NCBI GenBank assembly: GCA_949948895.1
Contig: CATLHE010000004.1
Coordinates: forward strand, 78,958-142,957
Source: an uncultured Christensenella sp.
GTDB taxonomy: Bacteria; Bacillota; Clostridia; Christensenellales; Pumilibacteraceae
Direction: 5' to 3'
DNA: 64,000 bases
Shown piece by piece: positions 52,913-62,393 of the stretch. The notes beneath the pieces were generated by a model that saw only the letters and a program-made list of their open reading frames with translations, made no database searches and had not been told where the DNA came from. The translations under genes were made by a program, and so were the position numbers. Position 1 is the stretch's first letter, and each line of letters opens with the position of its first letter.

Positions 52913-53827
52913 TTAAACCCTATATCCATATTGAATTTGATTTTCAAGTTTCTGAAGTATATTTCTTATTGTATTGCCCCAACTTTCTGTGTGTATTATT
53001 TTCTCAATAACAACCTTTTGGTCAGTTAATTCGCGCTTTGTTTTTTGACTTAAAGTTTCCCAATTTTCTTTAGGTATAATATAAGTCGCATTCCCGTATT
53101 TAGCCGATTCTAACACGCAATGATTAGCGAATATATAAGCATAATACCCATCAAACCCATTTAATCCCTCGGCAATTTGTTCAACATTGTATTTATCAAG
53201 CATTTCCAACCGTGCCACATCAAATGTATCAGTGTCCTCACCACGCTTTTGTAGTTGCCCTTTTAAGTGTGCGCCAGGTTTTTTATCGGGTGGAAGAATT
53301 TCCCAGTTGCAACGAGTTCTTTTAGCGTCTTGGGTTATTTTTATTTCATTACTGAAAATAAAACAGAAACCATATATTTCAAGAAATAAATTAACTACTT
53401 CTTTTAATAGCTTCTTTCTTACAGCAGGAGTTAAAACAGCAATAATATATTTTTCGCCTTCACTGTTTTGGTATAACGTAAATTCTATTTCTGTCGGCGG
53501 AACATCTACTACTGGATAACAATCACGATATATATCTACCGAAACGGGATATGCATCGTCATTGCCGTACGGCTGAATCCAATTTGTTGTTATGTAGCGC
53601 CTTTCCATCGGTTTGGTCTTATCTGGATACGAGTAACCATTTGCATTCTTTGCCGAATTTATCCCAAAGCTAGCAGCAGGTAATATTGTATCACCAATAT
53701 TCTTAAGATTTACCTTTTTTGCCTCATCACCTAAAACGGGTACGCCAATCTCAATTTTTTCAATATTATATCCGTGTGGCAAATTTAATTTAAGTATTCT
53801 TTTTTTTGTTATTTTGTACTGAGCCAT
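52913..53827 (-). CDS. Island protein of unknown function
   Basis: 304 residues, no recognised motif, no signal peptide or membrane helix. The N-terminal third is beta-rich (YKITKKRILKLNLPHGYNIEKIEIGVPV), and the middle has a regular helix (AVRKKLLKEVVNLFLEIYGF). The C-terminal part includes GYYAYIFANHCVLESAKYGNATYIIPKENW, KKTKRELTD-like basic stretches and HTESWGNTIRNIL. The last part has the look of a domain that binds a small ligand or nucleic acid, but this is not supported by a known family. It lies between IS3 and the R-M operon, bounded by 29-bp direct repeats, and is AT-rich, so it was probably acquired. A defence role is plausible from context only. Confidence 0.75.
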   Translation of the reverse strand: MAQYKITKKRILKLNLPHGYNIEKIEIGVPVLGDEAKKVNLKNIGDTILPAASFGINSAKNANGYSYPDKTKPMERRYITTNWIQPYGNDDAYPVSVDIYRDCYPVVDVPPTEIEFTLYQNSEGEKYIIAVLTPAVRKKLLKEVVNLFLEIYGFCFIFSNEIKITQDAKRTRCNWEILPPDKKPGAHLKGQLQKRGEDTDTFDVARLEMLDKYNVEQIAEGLNGFDGYYAYIFANHCVLESAKYGNATYIIPKENWETLSQKTKRELTDQKVVIEKIIHTESWGNTIRNILQKLENQIQYGYRV

Positions 53828-53929
53828 AATAATTATCCTTACAATTTCTGTTTATTATAGCATATATTGTGCTTTAAGTCAAACATAAATCACAATATAT
53901 AGTCCTATATTTATTTGCAATGTGGAAAT

Positions 53930-53958
53930 GTTTATATCCGAACCCCTTTGTCTTATTA
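53930..53958. repeat. 29-bp direct repeat, right copy
   Basis: Matches 51642-51670 at 27 of 29 positions, same orientation. Confidence 0.7.
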
Positions 53959-54110
53959 AGTTCAAATCCTGTCCACTCGATAAATTAACTTTAAATCAGC
54001 TTTTTTGTACTGTTTAGACAGACGCGTTCACGTTAGAACCCACGAGGTCTAATGCGGACGCTTTTCTTTTTCAAGGCGTTGAGTATATTCTTATTTGTGG
54101 GTTTGCCTGC

Positions 54111-54320
54111 ATTATAGTTAATTCCAAAATCCAAGAACACGGCGACGCATACAGAGTAGCAAGCGCAGTATTGCAACTTAACGATAACGACGAAGTTATT
54201 GCAGAGTATTCGTCAATCGGGATAGCGTCCAAAACGGTCGGCATAAGCGATTGGTGCATTAGAGCGGTTTTGAAAGGGCTCTATAAACATGCCGGAGGAT
54301 ATAAGTGGAAACGCAAATAA
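54111..54320 (+). pseudogene. NUMOD-type DNA-binding remnant of a homing endonuclease
   Basis: The frame ends ...SKTVGISDWCIRAVLKGLYKHAGGYKWKRK-stop. The parts AVLQLNDNDEVIAEYSSIGIAS and KHAGGYKW match NUMOD1-like modules that form the C-terminal DNA-binding tail of HNH/GIY-YIG homing endonucleases. No nuclease domain, start codon or ribosome-binding site is present upstream, so only the 3' end of the gene remains. It is the only plus-strand coding trace inside the island. Confidence 0.7.
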
Positions 54321-54443
54321 AAAATTAAGACAGTTCACTATGGGCTGTTCTTTGCATATCAAAAACTCCGCAACTATCGCAAAGTTTTTGTTATGCAATA
54401 AGGTTGGACAATTCAGTCCAAATTAGCACATGTGTCAAAAATG

Positions 54444-57400
54444 TTATGCCGCTATCCAGCCGTAACCTTGTACTGCCATATCTATAAAGCGATTGAGCAG
54501 TATATCGGTTTTGGCTTGGAATGTTTCTTTGTCATAGCTATCCGGCAAATCGTCGTTTAATGAAGTTTCAATAGCCGACCGCACTATCTTTTTCGGTTGT
54601 TCGTCTTTGTACCAATCCACGATGAGAAGCGCGCGGCGGTTTTCTGTCAATTTCCTGTAAAGGTTTTTTGCCGACAGCTTGACTTTTTGCTCTTCGGCTT
54701 TTGTCAGCGTTTTGCCTTGTATAAGGATATCGAATATTTCAAGCTCGGCGTCGGTCAGTCCTTCTGCTACGGCTCTGTTTTCTTCCTGCTTGAGCTGTTC
54801 CATAAGCTCTATCAGTTTGTCGTAGCTTTCCTCGTTTTCCGTGCTCCCAGCATTGTAAGCGTCGATAATATTTTTGTATTTTTCCGAAAACTTATGGCGT
54901 GTGCAATTCCGTCGCAACATCTTTTCGAGCGCGGCTTCTATAAACGCCTTTACATCGTCTATTACGATTGCTTTGAATTTTGCTTGCTTTATTTCCTTGC
55001 GTAGCTCTTCGACGTCTATTTTGGACAGGTCTATTTCTTTTGAAGAAACGAGTTCTTTATTATATATTTCGTTCGGTCTTACGGAAACGCTACTGTCTAA
55101 GATCTGCTGCATTTTTCGGCGCGCCGCGTCGATTTTTTGGTCGTCGATAAGATTGAAGAACAGTCCGTGCAGGTAAGCGAGCGGAGCATACTTCGGGTTG
55201 ATCCAATCACATTCGAATATTTCGGGCTTTGCCGCGTCGTACAAATTCACAAGCGTATTAAGAATAACCTTGCATTTGTCCTTGTCGCCGTCTTTGGCAA
55301 TAACGGTATTGTACGCGTCGAGTATCGCTTCGTGTGAATCGAATGTGTCAGATTCGGCAAGCATAGCGTCAAGATCGATCCCGAGCGATTTCAAAAACTC
55401 GTCCGCTTCGTCTATCGAATCGTCGATATACGAAATGAGCTGTTTCATATCCTTTGCCGGATATTCCGTTCCGTCCCCGCCCGTCGCGTAATCGGAAAGC
55501 GCCTTTTTGACGTACTTAAACACGTTAAGATAATCGACGATAATGCCGCAAGTTTTGCCCGTGAATCGCCTGTTTGCCCTTGCTATCGCTTGCATGAGCG
55601 TGTGTCCTTTCATGGGCTTGTCCAAGTACAGCGTCGAAAGACTTGCAACGTCAAAGCCCGTCAGCCACATGGCGCACACAAACACTAATTGCAGTTTGTC
55701 GTTTTCGTCTTTGAATCTGTCCTCGATGTCCTTGCCTTCCGCGGTCTTTTCATTCATCTTTTTGCGGTGCATTGTTATGTCGAGCCCGACTTTTTGGAAC
55801 TTTTCTTTTTCGTCGTTTTCCTCACTGACGATGACCGCCATCTCCATGTTGTTCATGTAGTTGATGGTCTTGGTTATTTTGTCGCGCTTTTGCTTGGTGT
55901 CGGCGGCGTTGCGTTCTTTTATGAGTTCCTGTTTTTCTATTTCCCAATAGTGCTGTACTTTGTTGTACATTTTGACGGCTGTGTATTTATCCACCGAAAC
56001 GACCATGCCTTTACCCGGAAAGCCGCGGCGGGGGAAATGATGCGCTATGTCCTTGGCGATTTTGTCCAATCGGTCGTCGCGCTTTATTACTTCCAGAACC
56101 CGCGACGACGAGTTTTCCAAAAGCCGCAATTCGTCGTCGCTCAGCTCCAATTCTTCGGCTACGTTCATTATGTCGTCGTCCAAATAATCGTTTGTGAGCC
56201 ACACTTCGGGAACGCGGTGCGAATAGAACAGCGGCACGGTCGAGCCGTCGTCAACAGATTGTGCAAAATTGTACTCCGAAACATAGTTGCCGAACCATTG
56301 ATTTGTCAGCCGTTTGGAGCCGAGCAGGGGAGTTCCCGTAAAAGCGATATAATTCGCGTTCGGCAATGCCGTACGCATGTTTTCCGCCAAGTCCTTGTAT
56401 TGCGTGCGGTGCGCTTCGTCGACCAAAACAATAATATCGTCGCGCGTGGATAGCACGGGATATTTTTTGTTCTTGTCATAATTGAACTTGTGAATGAGCG
56501 TAAACACAATGGTCTTATTGCCCGAAAGATATTCGCGCAAGTCTTTACCGCTGCCCGGGCGAACCTCGTCTTTTTCCCCGATCACTTCGGTGCGAATAAA
56601 CGTTTTGTATATTTGCCCGTCAAGGTCCTCGCGGTCCGTTATAACGAGGAATGTAAAATTCCCGAGAATTTTGCGCCGCACTTTGCGTACGAACATGACC
56701 ATTGAATAGGACTTGCCCGAGCCTTGCGTGTGCCAAAATACGCCGAGCTTGCCGCCGAGCGATTTGCGGTCGTTTGTTGCCGCTATAAGATTATTTACGC
56801 CTAAATATTGATGGTTTTGTGCAATTATCTTTACCGATTGGTTATCGAACAAAATGAAGTTTTCTATGTAGTCGATAAGCCGTGATTTGTCCAATAAGCC
56901 GTCCACGAAATACTTGACTGAGCTTTGCCCGAGCGTTTTCGCTTGCCTTAGCGCCTTGCGGTTTACTACCTCTTTTTCCGATTCGACTTTGAGCCACTCG
57001 AAGAAGAACTCGTAAGACGCATTGAACGCGCCGAGCCGCGTTTCGGTCCCGTTGGAAAGAACGCAAATTTGATTATATGCAAATAGGTTGGGAATATCTT
57101 TTTTATATTTCGTAAGATTGACGTTGTACGCTTCCTCGACCTTAACGATACTGTTTTTCAGTTCGATAAATACGAGCGGTAAACCGTTTACGAAAATTAT
57201 AATGTCCGGGCGATGCCAATACACCGTGCCTCTTATCCACATTTGCGAAACCGCAGTAAACGTGTTGTTTTTCGGCTCGTCGAAATCGACAAGCTTTACA
57301 ATGTCGAAATCCTCTTTGCCGTCACGGCGAACCTTAATTTGTTTGCCGTTGCGGATATAGCCGTAAAGCTTGTAGTTGGTCGCTATCAAGTCTTTGCCGC

Positions 57401-57659
57401 CGATGTCTGCGGAAAGCTCTTTTATAACTCCGTCAAGGTATTCGCCCTCGATAGTAGGGTTTATCCTCTTAATTGCCGCCGCGAAAACCTCGGGCAAAAT
57501 GCATTGCTTTTTGTCCGAACGCCCCGTGCCGTCAGGAAGCACTTCGCGTTTTTGCGGCGACGGATCGCAACGGACAATATCGTCATAGCAAAACGGCTCG
57601 GCGTACAGTTTGCCGAGTATTGCTTGTTCTATATTGTCTTCGGAAATAAATTGCGCCAT
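54444..57659 (-). CDS. hsdR: Type I restriction enzyme, R subunit
   Basis: 1071 residues. The N-terminal nuclease part has a PD-(D/E)xK-like pattern (PDIIIFVNGLPLVFIELKNS, about 155-175). The SF2 translocase has Walker A WHTQGSGKSY (about 320) and DEAH VDEAHRTQY (about 420). Further helicase motifs are AFTGTPL, WLTGFDVASLSTLYLD and QAIARANRR. The C-terminal part is helical. With HsdM and HsdS it cuts foreign DNA after ATP-driven translocation. It is the last gene of the operon hsdM-hsdS-abi-hsdR, 25 bases after the Abi gene. Confidence 0.95.
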   Translation of the reverse strand: MAQFISEDNIEQAILGKLYAEPFCYDDIVRCDPSPQKREVLPDGTGRSDKKQCILPEVFAAAIKRINPTIEGEYLDGVIKELSADIGGKDLIATNYKLYGYIRNGKQIKVRRDGKEDFDIVKLVDFDEPKNNTFTAVSQMWIRGTVYWHRPDIIIFVNGLPLVFIELKNSIVKVEEAYNVNLTKYKKDIPNLFAYNQICVLSNGTETRLGAFNASYEFFFEWLKVESEKEVVNRKALRQAKTLGQSSVKYFVDGLLDKSRLIDYIENFILFDNQSVKIIAQNHQYLGVNNLIAATNDRKSLGGKLGVFWHTQGSGKSYSMVMFVRKVRRKILGNFTFLVITDREDLDGQIYKTFIRTEVIGEKDEVRPGSGKDLREYLSGNKTIVFTLIHKFNYDKNKKYPVLSTRDDIIVLVDEAHRTQYKDLAENMRTALPNANYIAFTGTPLLGSKRLTNQWFGNYVSEYNFAQSVDDGSTVPLFYSHRVPEVWLTNDYLDDDIMNVAEELELSDDELRLLENSSSRVLEVIKRDDRLDKIAKDIAHHFPRRGFPGKGMVVSVDKYTAVKMYNKVQHYWEIEKQELIKERNAADTKQKRDKITKTINYMNNMEMAVIVSEENDEKEKFQKVGLDITMHRKKMNEKTAEGKDIEDRFKDENDKLQLVFVCAMWLTGFDVASLSTLYLDKPMKGHTLMQAIARANRRFTGKTCGIIVDYLNVFKYVKKALSDYATGGDGTEYPAKDMKQLISYIDDSIDEADEFLKSLGIDLDAMLAESDTFDSHEAILDAYNTVIAKDGDKDKCKVILNTLVNLYDAAKPEIFECDWINPKYAPLAYLHGLFFNLIDDQKIDAARRKMQQILDSSVSVRPNEIYNKELVSSKEIDLSKIDVEELRKEIKQAKFKAIVIDDVKAFIEAALEKMLRRNCTRHKFSEKYKNIIDAYNAGSTENEESYDKLIELMEQLKQEENRAVAEGLTDAELEIFDILIQGKTLTKAEEQKVKLSAKNLYRKLTENRRALLIVDWYKDEQPKKIVRSAIETSLNDDLPDSYDKETFQAKTDILLNRFIDMAVQGYGWIAA

Positions 57660-57684
57660 ATTGTCACCTTTTTCTATTATAATG

Positions 57685-58503
57685 CTATTTTACTTTCTCC
57701 CATTTTGCTATTAAGTAATTTACAAATGCAGAACAAGTAATCAGCATATATTTAGTATCTTCAACGGTTGCATCAGTAAAATCAATGCTTCCATGACGAA
57801 TACCACCTTCTTTACTAGTATAGCCATAAAGACTGCTAATCGCACTTTTAAATGCTCCATGTAGTCTTATGCCTTTATTTTCTAAAGCATTTATTGCTTT
57901 GCCCAATGTTGCGTCTTTGTTTTCTGTAATAATACAACACATTGCTTCGACTGCGCTTATGGAGTCTTTTATAGAATTTTCATAATCAGGATTCTTTCTA
58001 TTCGCAAAGTTCTCAACCGCTTTACGAAGATGCATTCGCACAGAGTCATATGGTATAGCAAGCGAGGTTTCTATAGATTCTATTTCTTGCTCGCTTATAA
58101 GAGGAACAACTAAATTATCTATAATTCGATATGCAGAGGCTTCTTCTTCTAATATTCGATTAAATTGTTGGCTCATTTTTTTTGCAATGTCTCTGGATAA
58201 ATGCATTAAATATTTTTCAATAAAATCGAATATTATGTACCATTCTTTTGCAGACATAATATATTTTTGCAATGCATCAATATTTCGTTTCCTTGCAAAA
58301 TCATTTTGGGGATACTCATATAACACACCCATTTCTATCATCATTTCTTCGATTTCTGTCGTGCTGTTTGCCCAGTCGATTAAAACACAATCAAATTCTT
58401 GTTTATAAAATGAAGCAAAAACTCTCTTTTTTAGTGTTTCAGAAGCATTTTCATATTGCAAAACAGAACTCTTATATCCGTATCGTTGAGAAAAAGTTAG
58501 CAT
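57685..58503 (-). CDS. AbiJ-like abortive infection protein
   Basis: 272 residues. The first 40 (FSQRYGYKSSVLQYENASETLKKRVF) resemble the AbiJ-NTD4 domain. Residues 180-268 match the associated C-terminal region seen in such proteins (SAVEAMCCIITENKDATLGKAINAL, SLYGYTSKEGGIRHG, MLITCSAFVNYLIA). This region is helical and HEPN-like, with an R-H pair in GGIRHG that could act in RNA cleavage. The start overlaps the hsdS stop by seven bases, so it is translated with the R-M genes. An abortive-infection role is inferred from family and context. Confidence 0.75.
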   Translation of the reverse strand: MLTFSQRYGYKSSVLQYENASETLKKRVFASFYKQEFDCVLIDWANSTTEIEEMMIEMGVLYEYPQNDFARKRNIDALQKYIMSAKEWYIIFDFIEKYLMHLSRDIAKKMSQQFNRILEEEASAYRIIDNLVVPLISEQEIESIETSLAIPYDSVRMHLRKAVENFANRKNPDYENSIKDSISAVEAMCCIITENKDATLGKAINALENKGIRLHGAFKSAISSLYGYTSKEGGIRHGSIDFTDATVEDTKYMLITCSAFVNYLIAKWEKVK

Positions 58504-59672
58504 ATTGACACCTCCAATTTTCCGCTCATAAGTCGAGGAAGGAGTAAATCGCGCTGTATAATGAGATTTTGGGTTGATAAAGTTAATAATTTAATTTCTT
58601 TATAAATAGGAGCAACCATTCTAGTAAAATTCGCTTGCAATTCTCTGTTAGGCAATAAAATCTTGCACCGTGAGAAAAAAGGAATTGTTAATTGCTGTTG
58701 TGATGTTCCATATCCTTCAATAGTGTTCATATCTAAAAATAAGTACAAATAATATAAATCAATATCTTTTTCAATAGGCTCCATAGCAATCAAACGAACA
58801 ATAGGAACATAAGGTTCGGTTCGTAAAAAAGCATAACCGATAGTTCCACGCGCCGAAACAGTAACACTATTTTTTGTTATTATAGCCTCATTAGTATAGC
58901 CAAACAATCCTTCATTTTCAATGCCATTTGAGTAAATAGGAATACTATATTCGGCAGTTTTATGTTTTGAGTATTCTTTAGGAGCATCGCCTCCAACTTT
59001 CAAACGTGTTACTGTTCCTATTTTTTCTATTCGCCAGCCCTTTGGTATGCCGTTTTCAAACTCACAATTTTCGTGTTCGGGGAAACGGAAACGAACAAAC
59101 CATTCTTTGTAGAGGTTTTCTGCCATTTGTTCCAATATCTTAATGCGCTTGTTATTGTTTTCGATTAAGTCGTCATAAACAGAAAGAATAGAAGCTATCT
59201 TTTGTTGATATTTTATATCCTCGAATATTTCAATTCTAATATTTTTTAATCTACTTCATGATAATTCAGGGAAAGTCGCACCAGAAGCAAAACACTTAAG
59301 ATATTCTATATTCTGCTTCAAATAGTAATATAAATATCTATAATCAACAACTTCCTTATGACAAATGATATTCTTAAACCCTTGATTAGTACAAATTTCA
59401 TTAGCGGCTATTGCCAAATATCCGATAGGAGCTCTGGATGACAATAATATTGTATTTTGCGGCAATAATTTAGTACTTGATTTTCTAAGTCCAAGTGTAG
59501 TTATATTACTACCACCACGAGAAATAAAAACGGATTTGTAACTAGTTAAATCCGCAGGCGTAACCCATGGAATATTTCCACCCCAATATTCAGAGATTGA
59601 AGTTGCAGGTGTGCCACCCCCAATAACCTCTCCGATATCTTTAATTTTGTAAACCTTAAATTTTTGTTTCAT
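58497..59672 (-). pseudogene. hsdS: Type I specificity subunit split by one in-frame TGA
   Basis: The frame 59672 to 58497 encodes a normal-length HsdS (about 390 residues) except for a TGA at 59258-59256, codon 139. Before it lies the first target recognition domain (VIGGGTPATSISEYWGGNIPWVTPADL ... SGATFPELS). After it come the coiled-coil linker (QQKIASILSVYDDLIENNNKRIKILEQMAENLYKEWFV) and the second recognition domain, in the same frame with no other stop. A restart at ATG 59135 would give the C-terminal half alone. The gene start overlaps the hsdM stop by one base. Confidence 0.88.
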
Positions 59673-61399
59673 TAAAATAATTCCTTCAAATTATCTGCAA
59701 TCAATTTTTCCAACTCTGCCGCATCGGAATTTAATTGTTGTAATTCCGCATTTAGTCCGAGCATTTCCGCTTTGAACTCATCCTCGGTCATTCCGTCGTC
59801 CTCTATGACAACTCCGACATAACGCCCGGCATTGAGCGAATAGTCTTGCTCCTTTATTCCGTCCTCACCGTCGATTTTCGCCGCTTTGCACAGTCCTATA
59901 ACGTCCTTATAAACGCCGTCGGGGAAGCGTTCGTTTAGCCAATCTATTTGCGCCTGCCAATACGCTTTGTCGTGCGTGTCATCGTCCGTGGCGGTTTCGG
60001 GCGCGGCATTCAATTGGGTGTTATACTCGGCAATTAAATCATGAAGCGCCTTTGAATCGCCGTTATACAGTTTCGTGATCACGCCGAGATTTTTGATTTG
60101 TTCGTCGCTGAACTTGCGGTGTGCTCTGTCTACTTGAGTAAACACATTGCGAGCGTCAATAAACAGTATCTCGTCCTTTTTATCGCTCTTGGATTTTTGC
60201 TTATCGAAAAACCAAAGCGTTGCGGGGAGGGTGACGGTATTGAACATGTTGGACGGCAACGTCACCATTTGAGATATAATGCCTTCCTCGATCATCTTTT
60301 TGCGAATGTCGTATTCACTGCCGCTTGCGTCCGAAGCGGAGTTAGCCATAACGAGCGCGGCTTTGCCGTTTTTGTTTAATGCCGCCGCGAATAGACCTAT
60401 CCACAAGTAATTTGCGTTAGGAACTTTTTCGCTCTTGTCTTTTTTATTGCTTTTCGACTTGTTGCGCGGTATGCCGTAGGTCGTAAAACGCGCGTCGTCC
60501 TTTAGTTTTTCGACAACGACCTCGTCCACATTGAACGGCGGATTCGCCATTACGTAGTCGAACGAACAGGGGGTGTTGTACGGGTCGGAATAGAAAGTGT
60601 TTGCCTCGGTTATTTCGCCGCGAACGTTGTTCAACAGCAAATTCATTTTTGCAAGCTTTACGGTATCGGGCTCTTTTTCCACGCCGTAACATCTGAACGC
60701 CATTTGTTCGGTTTTGCTTGCGTTGTGTGCGTGCATATATCGCGCCGCTTGAACAAACATGCCGCCCGAGCCGCAAGCGGGGTCTAAAAACTTTTTCTCA
60801 CCGGCTTGCGGGTTCAATACTTCGACCATGTACCGAACGACGGTCGCCGGCGTATAGAAAGTGCCGCCGCCTTTCCCTTCGTCGATAGCGAAATTGCCGA
60901 GAAAGTATTCGTAGATCTCCCCGAATATATCCACTGTGCAGGTTTCGGGAATGTCTTTGAATATGCGTACAATATTAGAAAGCAATTCGGGCTCTTCTTC
61001 GGGCACGAGCTGTCCGTAAACTTCTTTTGGAAGCACGCCGCTCATCTTTGGGTTTTCGTCCTCGATAGCGGTCATGGCGTTTTTGACGAGCGTCGCTTTT
61101 TCCGCATTGTCGGGCGCGTCGTTTATGTAATCGTAGTACGCGCACTCGGGCAGATAAAACCCGCATTTTTCTATCGCTATATCTTTGAGCGATTTTTCCA
61201 TACGCGTGCCTTTTAAGCGCGTATATTCCGCGACTATCTCGTCATGATGTTGTTTGTACAATATGTCGGCATAACGCAAGAATATAAGCCCGAGTATAGG
61301 CTGACCGTATTTATTGGCCGCTATGTGAGCGCTGGCTCGAAGCACGTCCGCCGAATGCCACAGTCTGTCTTTTAAGTCTTTAAGCTCTTTATCCGTCAT
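59672..61399 (-). CDS. hsdM: Type I DNA methyltransferase, M subunit
   Basis: 575 residues. N-terminal helical domain (LWHSADVLRASAHIAANKYGQPILGLIFLRYADILY), then the SAM-binding motif LDPACGSGGMFV near 210 and the catalytic NPPF in MANPPFNVDEV near 285, the signature of adenine N6-methyltransferases. It methylates the recognition site chosen by HsdS. The ATG at 61399, with GGGAGAAA before it, is preferred to an ATG seven codons upstream. It is the first gene of the operon, with its own consensus-like promoter. Confidence 0.95.
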   Translation of the reverse strand: MTDKELKDLKDRLWHSADVLRASAHIAANKYGQPILGLIFLRYADILYKQHHDEIVAEYTRLKGTRMEKSLKDIAIEKCGFYLPECAYYDYINDAPDNAEKATLVKNAMTAIEDENPKMSGVLPKEVYGQLVPEEEPELLSNIVRIFKDIPETCTVDIFGEIYEYFLGNFAIDEGKGGGTFYTPATVVRYMVEVLNPQAGEKKFLDPACGSGGMFVQAARYMHAHNASKTEQMAFRCYGVEKEPDTVKLAKMNLLLNNVRGEITEANTFYSDPYNTPCSFDYVMANPPFNVDEVVVEKLKDDARFTTYGIPRNKSKSNKKDKSEKVPNANYLWIGLFAAALNKNGKAALVMANSASDASGSEYDIRKKMIEEGIISQMVTLPSNMFNTVTLPATLWFFDKQKSKSDKKDEILFIDARNVFTQVDRAHRKFSDEQIKNLGVITKLYNGDSKALHDLIAEYNTQLNAAPETATDDDTHDKAYWQAQIDWLNERFPDGVYKDVIGLCKAAKIDGEDGIKEQDYSLNAGRYVGVVIEDDGMTEDEFKAEMLGLNAELQQLNSDAAELEKLIADNLKELF

Positions 61400-61425
61400 G
61401 AGTTTCTCCCGAAATGTCACTGCAT

Positions 61426-61454
61426 ATTATATCATTTTTTATACTACAAGTCAA
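61426..61454 (-). promoter_or_regulatory. Promoter of the hsd operon
   Basis: Minus strand TTGACT (61454-61449) and TATAAT (61431-61426), spacing 17. Confidence 0.8.
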
Positions 61455-61476
61455 TGCCAATGGTTATCGACAAAAG

Positions 61477-62052
61477 TCAAACATTAAATTTCTTATGAAA
61501 AACTTTAATCCATTCATCAACAAGCGGTTCATATTTTCCTACATAGTATTTAGGTACTTCAATGTAACTCGGCAGTTCATTATATTTGAATTTCATTACC
61601 GCATACGAAAAGGTAAAAGCGTCAAATTCCAAATCTTGATCGTAGTATTCTTTAACAGTGTTTTCTCCGCTGGTTTTCGGTCCGATATATTGTTCATACC
61701 CACGCGCCCAGCGTTGTATTTTATCTATACTCTCCGTACCGTCATAATTACCTTGACTATAACTTTCTATCTCGCCGAACTGATATAAATGTCTAAATTC
61801 ATGTAAGGCGAATTGCTCTATTACAAGTGGTTGTCCGTGGCGAAACGCAAAGTCTATTGCAGCGATATTAAGATTTACTGTGTTTGTCGCTTTGTTGGTC
61901 GTACCCAAAACCGCACAACACTCATTAAACATAAAACCCCATACAGGTTGCTTTCGGAATTTGAAAAAGGGCATATTTTGACATAGCATATCTTGTATGC
62001 AATCCTTATATAGTTGGCTAAAATATTCAAATTGTTCTTGTGTGAATCCCAT
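61477..62052 (-). CDS. HEXXH-motif protein, possible metalloprotease
   Basis: 191 residues from ATG 62052, with AGGA eight bases before it. The frame stays open further upstream, but that part overlaps the island end and lacks a start signal. The motif EQFALHEFRHLYQFGE (near residue 100) contains HEFRH, the zinc HEXXH pattern, and EFDAFTFSYA about 50 residues later can supply the third ligand. No signal peptide. It is found at the right edge of the island and may be a small protease or a phage/ICE-type accessory. The family could not be named. Confidence 0.6.
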   Translation of the reverse strand: MGFTQEQFEYFSQLYKDCIQDMLCQNMPFFKFRKQPVWGFMFNECCAVLGTTNKATNTVNLNIAAIDFAFRHGQPLVIEQFALHEFRHLYQFGEIESYSQGNYDGTESIDKIQRWARGYEQYIGPKTSGENTVKEYYDQDLEFDAFTFSYAVMKFKYNELPSYIEVPKYYVGKYEPLVDEWIKVFHKKFNV

Positions 62053-62206
62053 TATTTTCCTATACTGTCTATCTGAACTAATTAACATTATAACATAATA
62101 TTTCGCTACTGTAAAGACTCCAAAAGCTATATTGACATATATGACAATAGATAACGAGCTATAGAGAATGAAAATCAGGGTTCTAACGTGAACACCACTT
62201 GCCCGC

Positions 62207-62265
62207 CAAGCAAAGACACCCGAGAGGGTGTTTTTGCTTGGCGGAGGTAAGAGAGATTCGAGCGG
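62207..62265 (-). repeat. Serine-tRNA 3' end remnant plus hairpin, copy 1
   Basis: On the minus strand 62265-62239 reads like the T-loop-to-CCA end of a serine tRNA (TCGAATCTCTCTTACCTCCG then CCA), followed by an ACACCC/GGGTGT hairpin. The 59 bases recur at 62933-62991 with two mismatches. Confidence 0.7.
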
Positions 62266-62339
62266 CAGTGAAAGAGCCAAGGAAGTGGAAAACACGGTAG
62301 AGAGAATAAAATAATCATAAAACGAAAAAGAAATTGAGC

Positions 62340-62393
62340 CGCAGTTCGCTAACCGCTTGCGCAAAGCGCAAAGGTCGCCGCGAATCCGCGGCA
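62340..62393 (+). repeat. 54-bp module abutting the island end (copy of 4313-4366)
   Basis: Identical at 53 of 54 positions to the module beside the tRNA-Pro remnant, and here fused to the tRNA-Ser 3' end. It includes the perfect hairpin GCCGCGAATCCGCGGC. Confidence 0.85.

Noticed and set aside
51641..53960. 29-bp direct repeats as IS3 terminal inverted repeats
   Set aside because: They are in the same orientation, and the right copy lies beyond an unrelated gene; true IS ends were not found.
53959..53990. TTCAAATCCTGTCC as another tRNA 3' remnant
   Set aside because: It resembles a T-arm, but no CCA end or acceptor pairing could be found.
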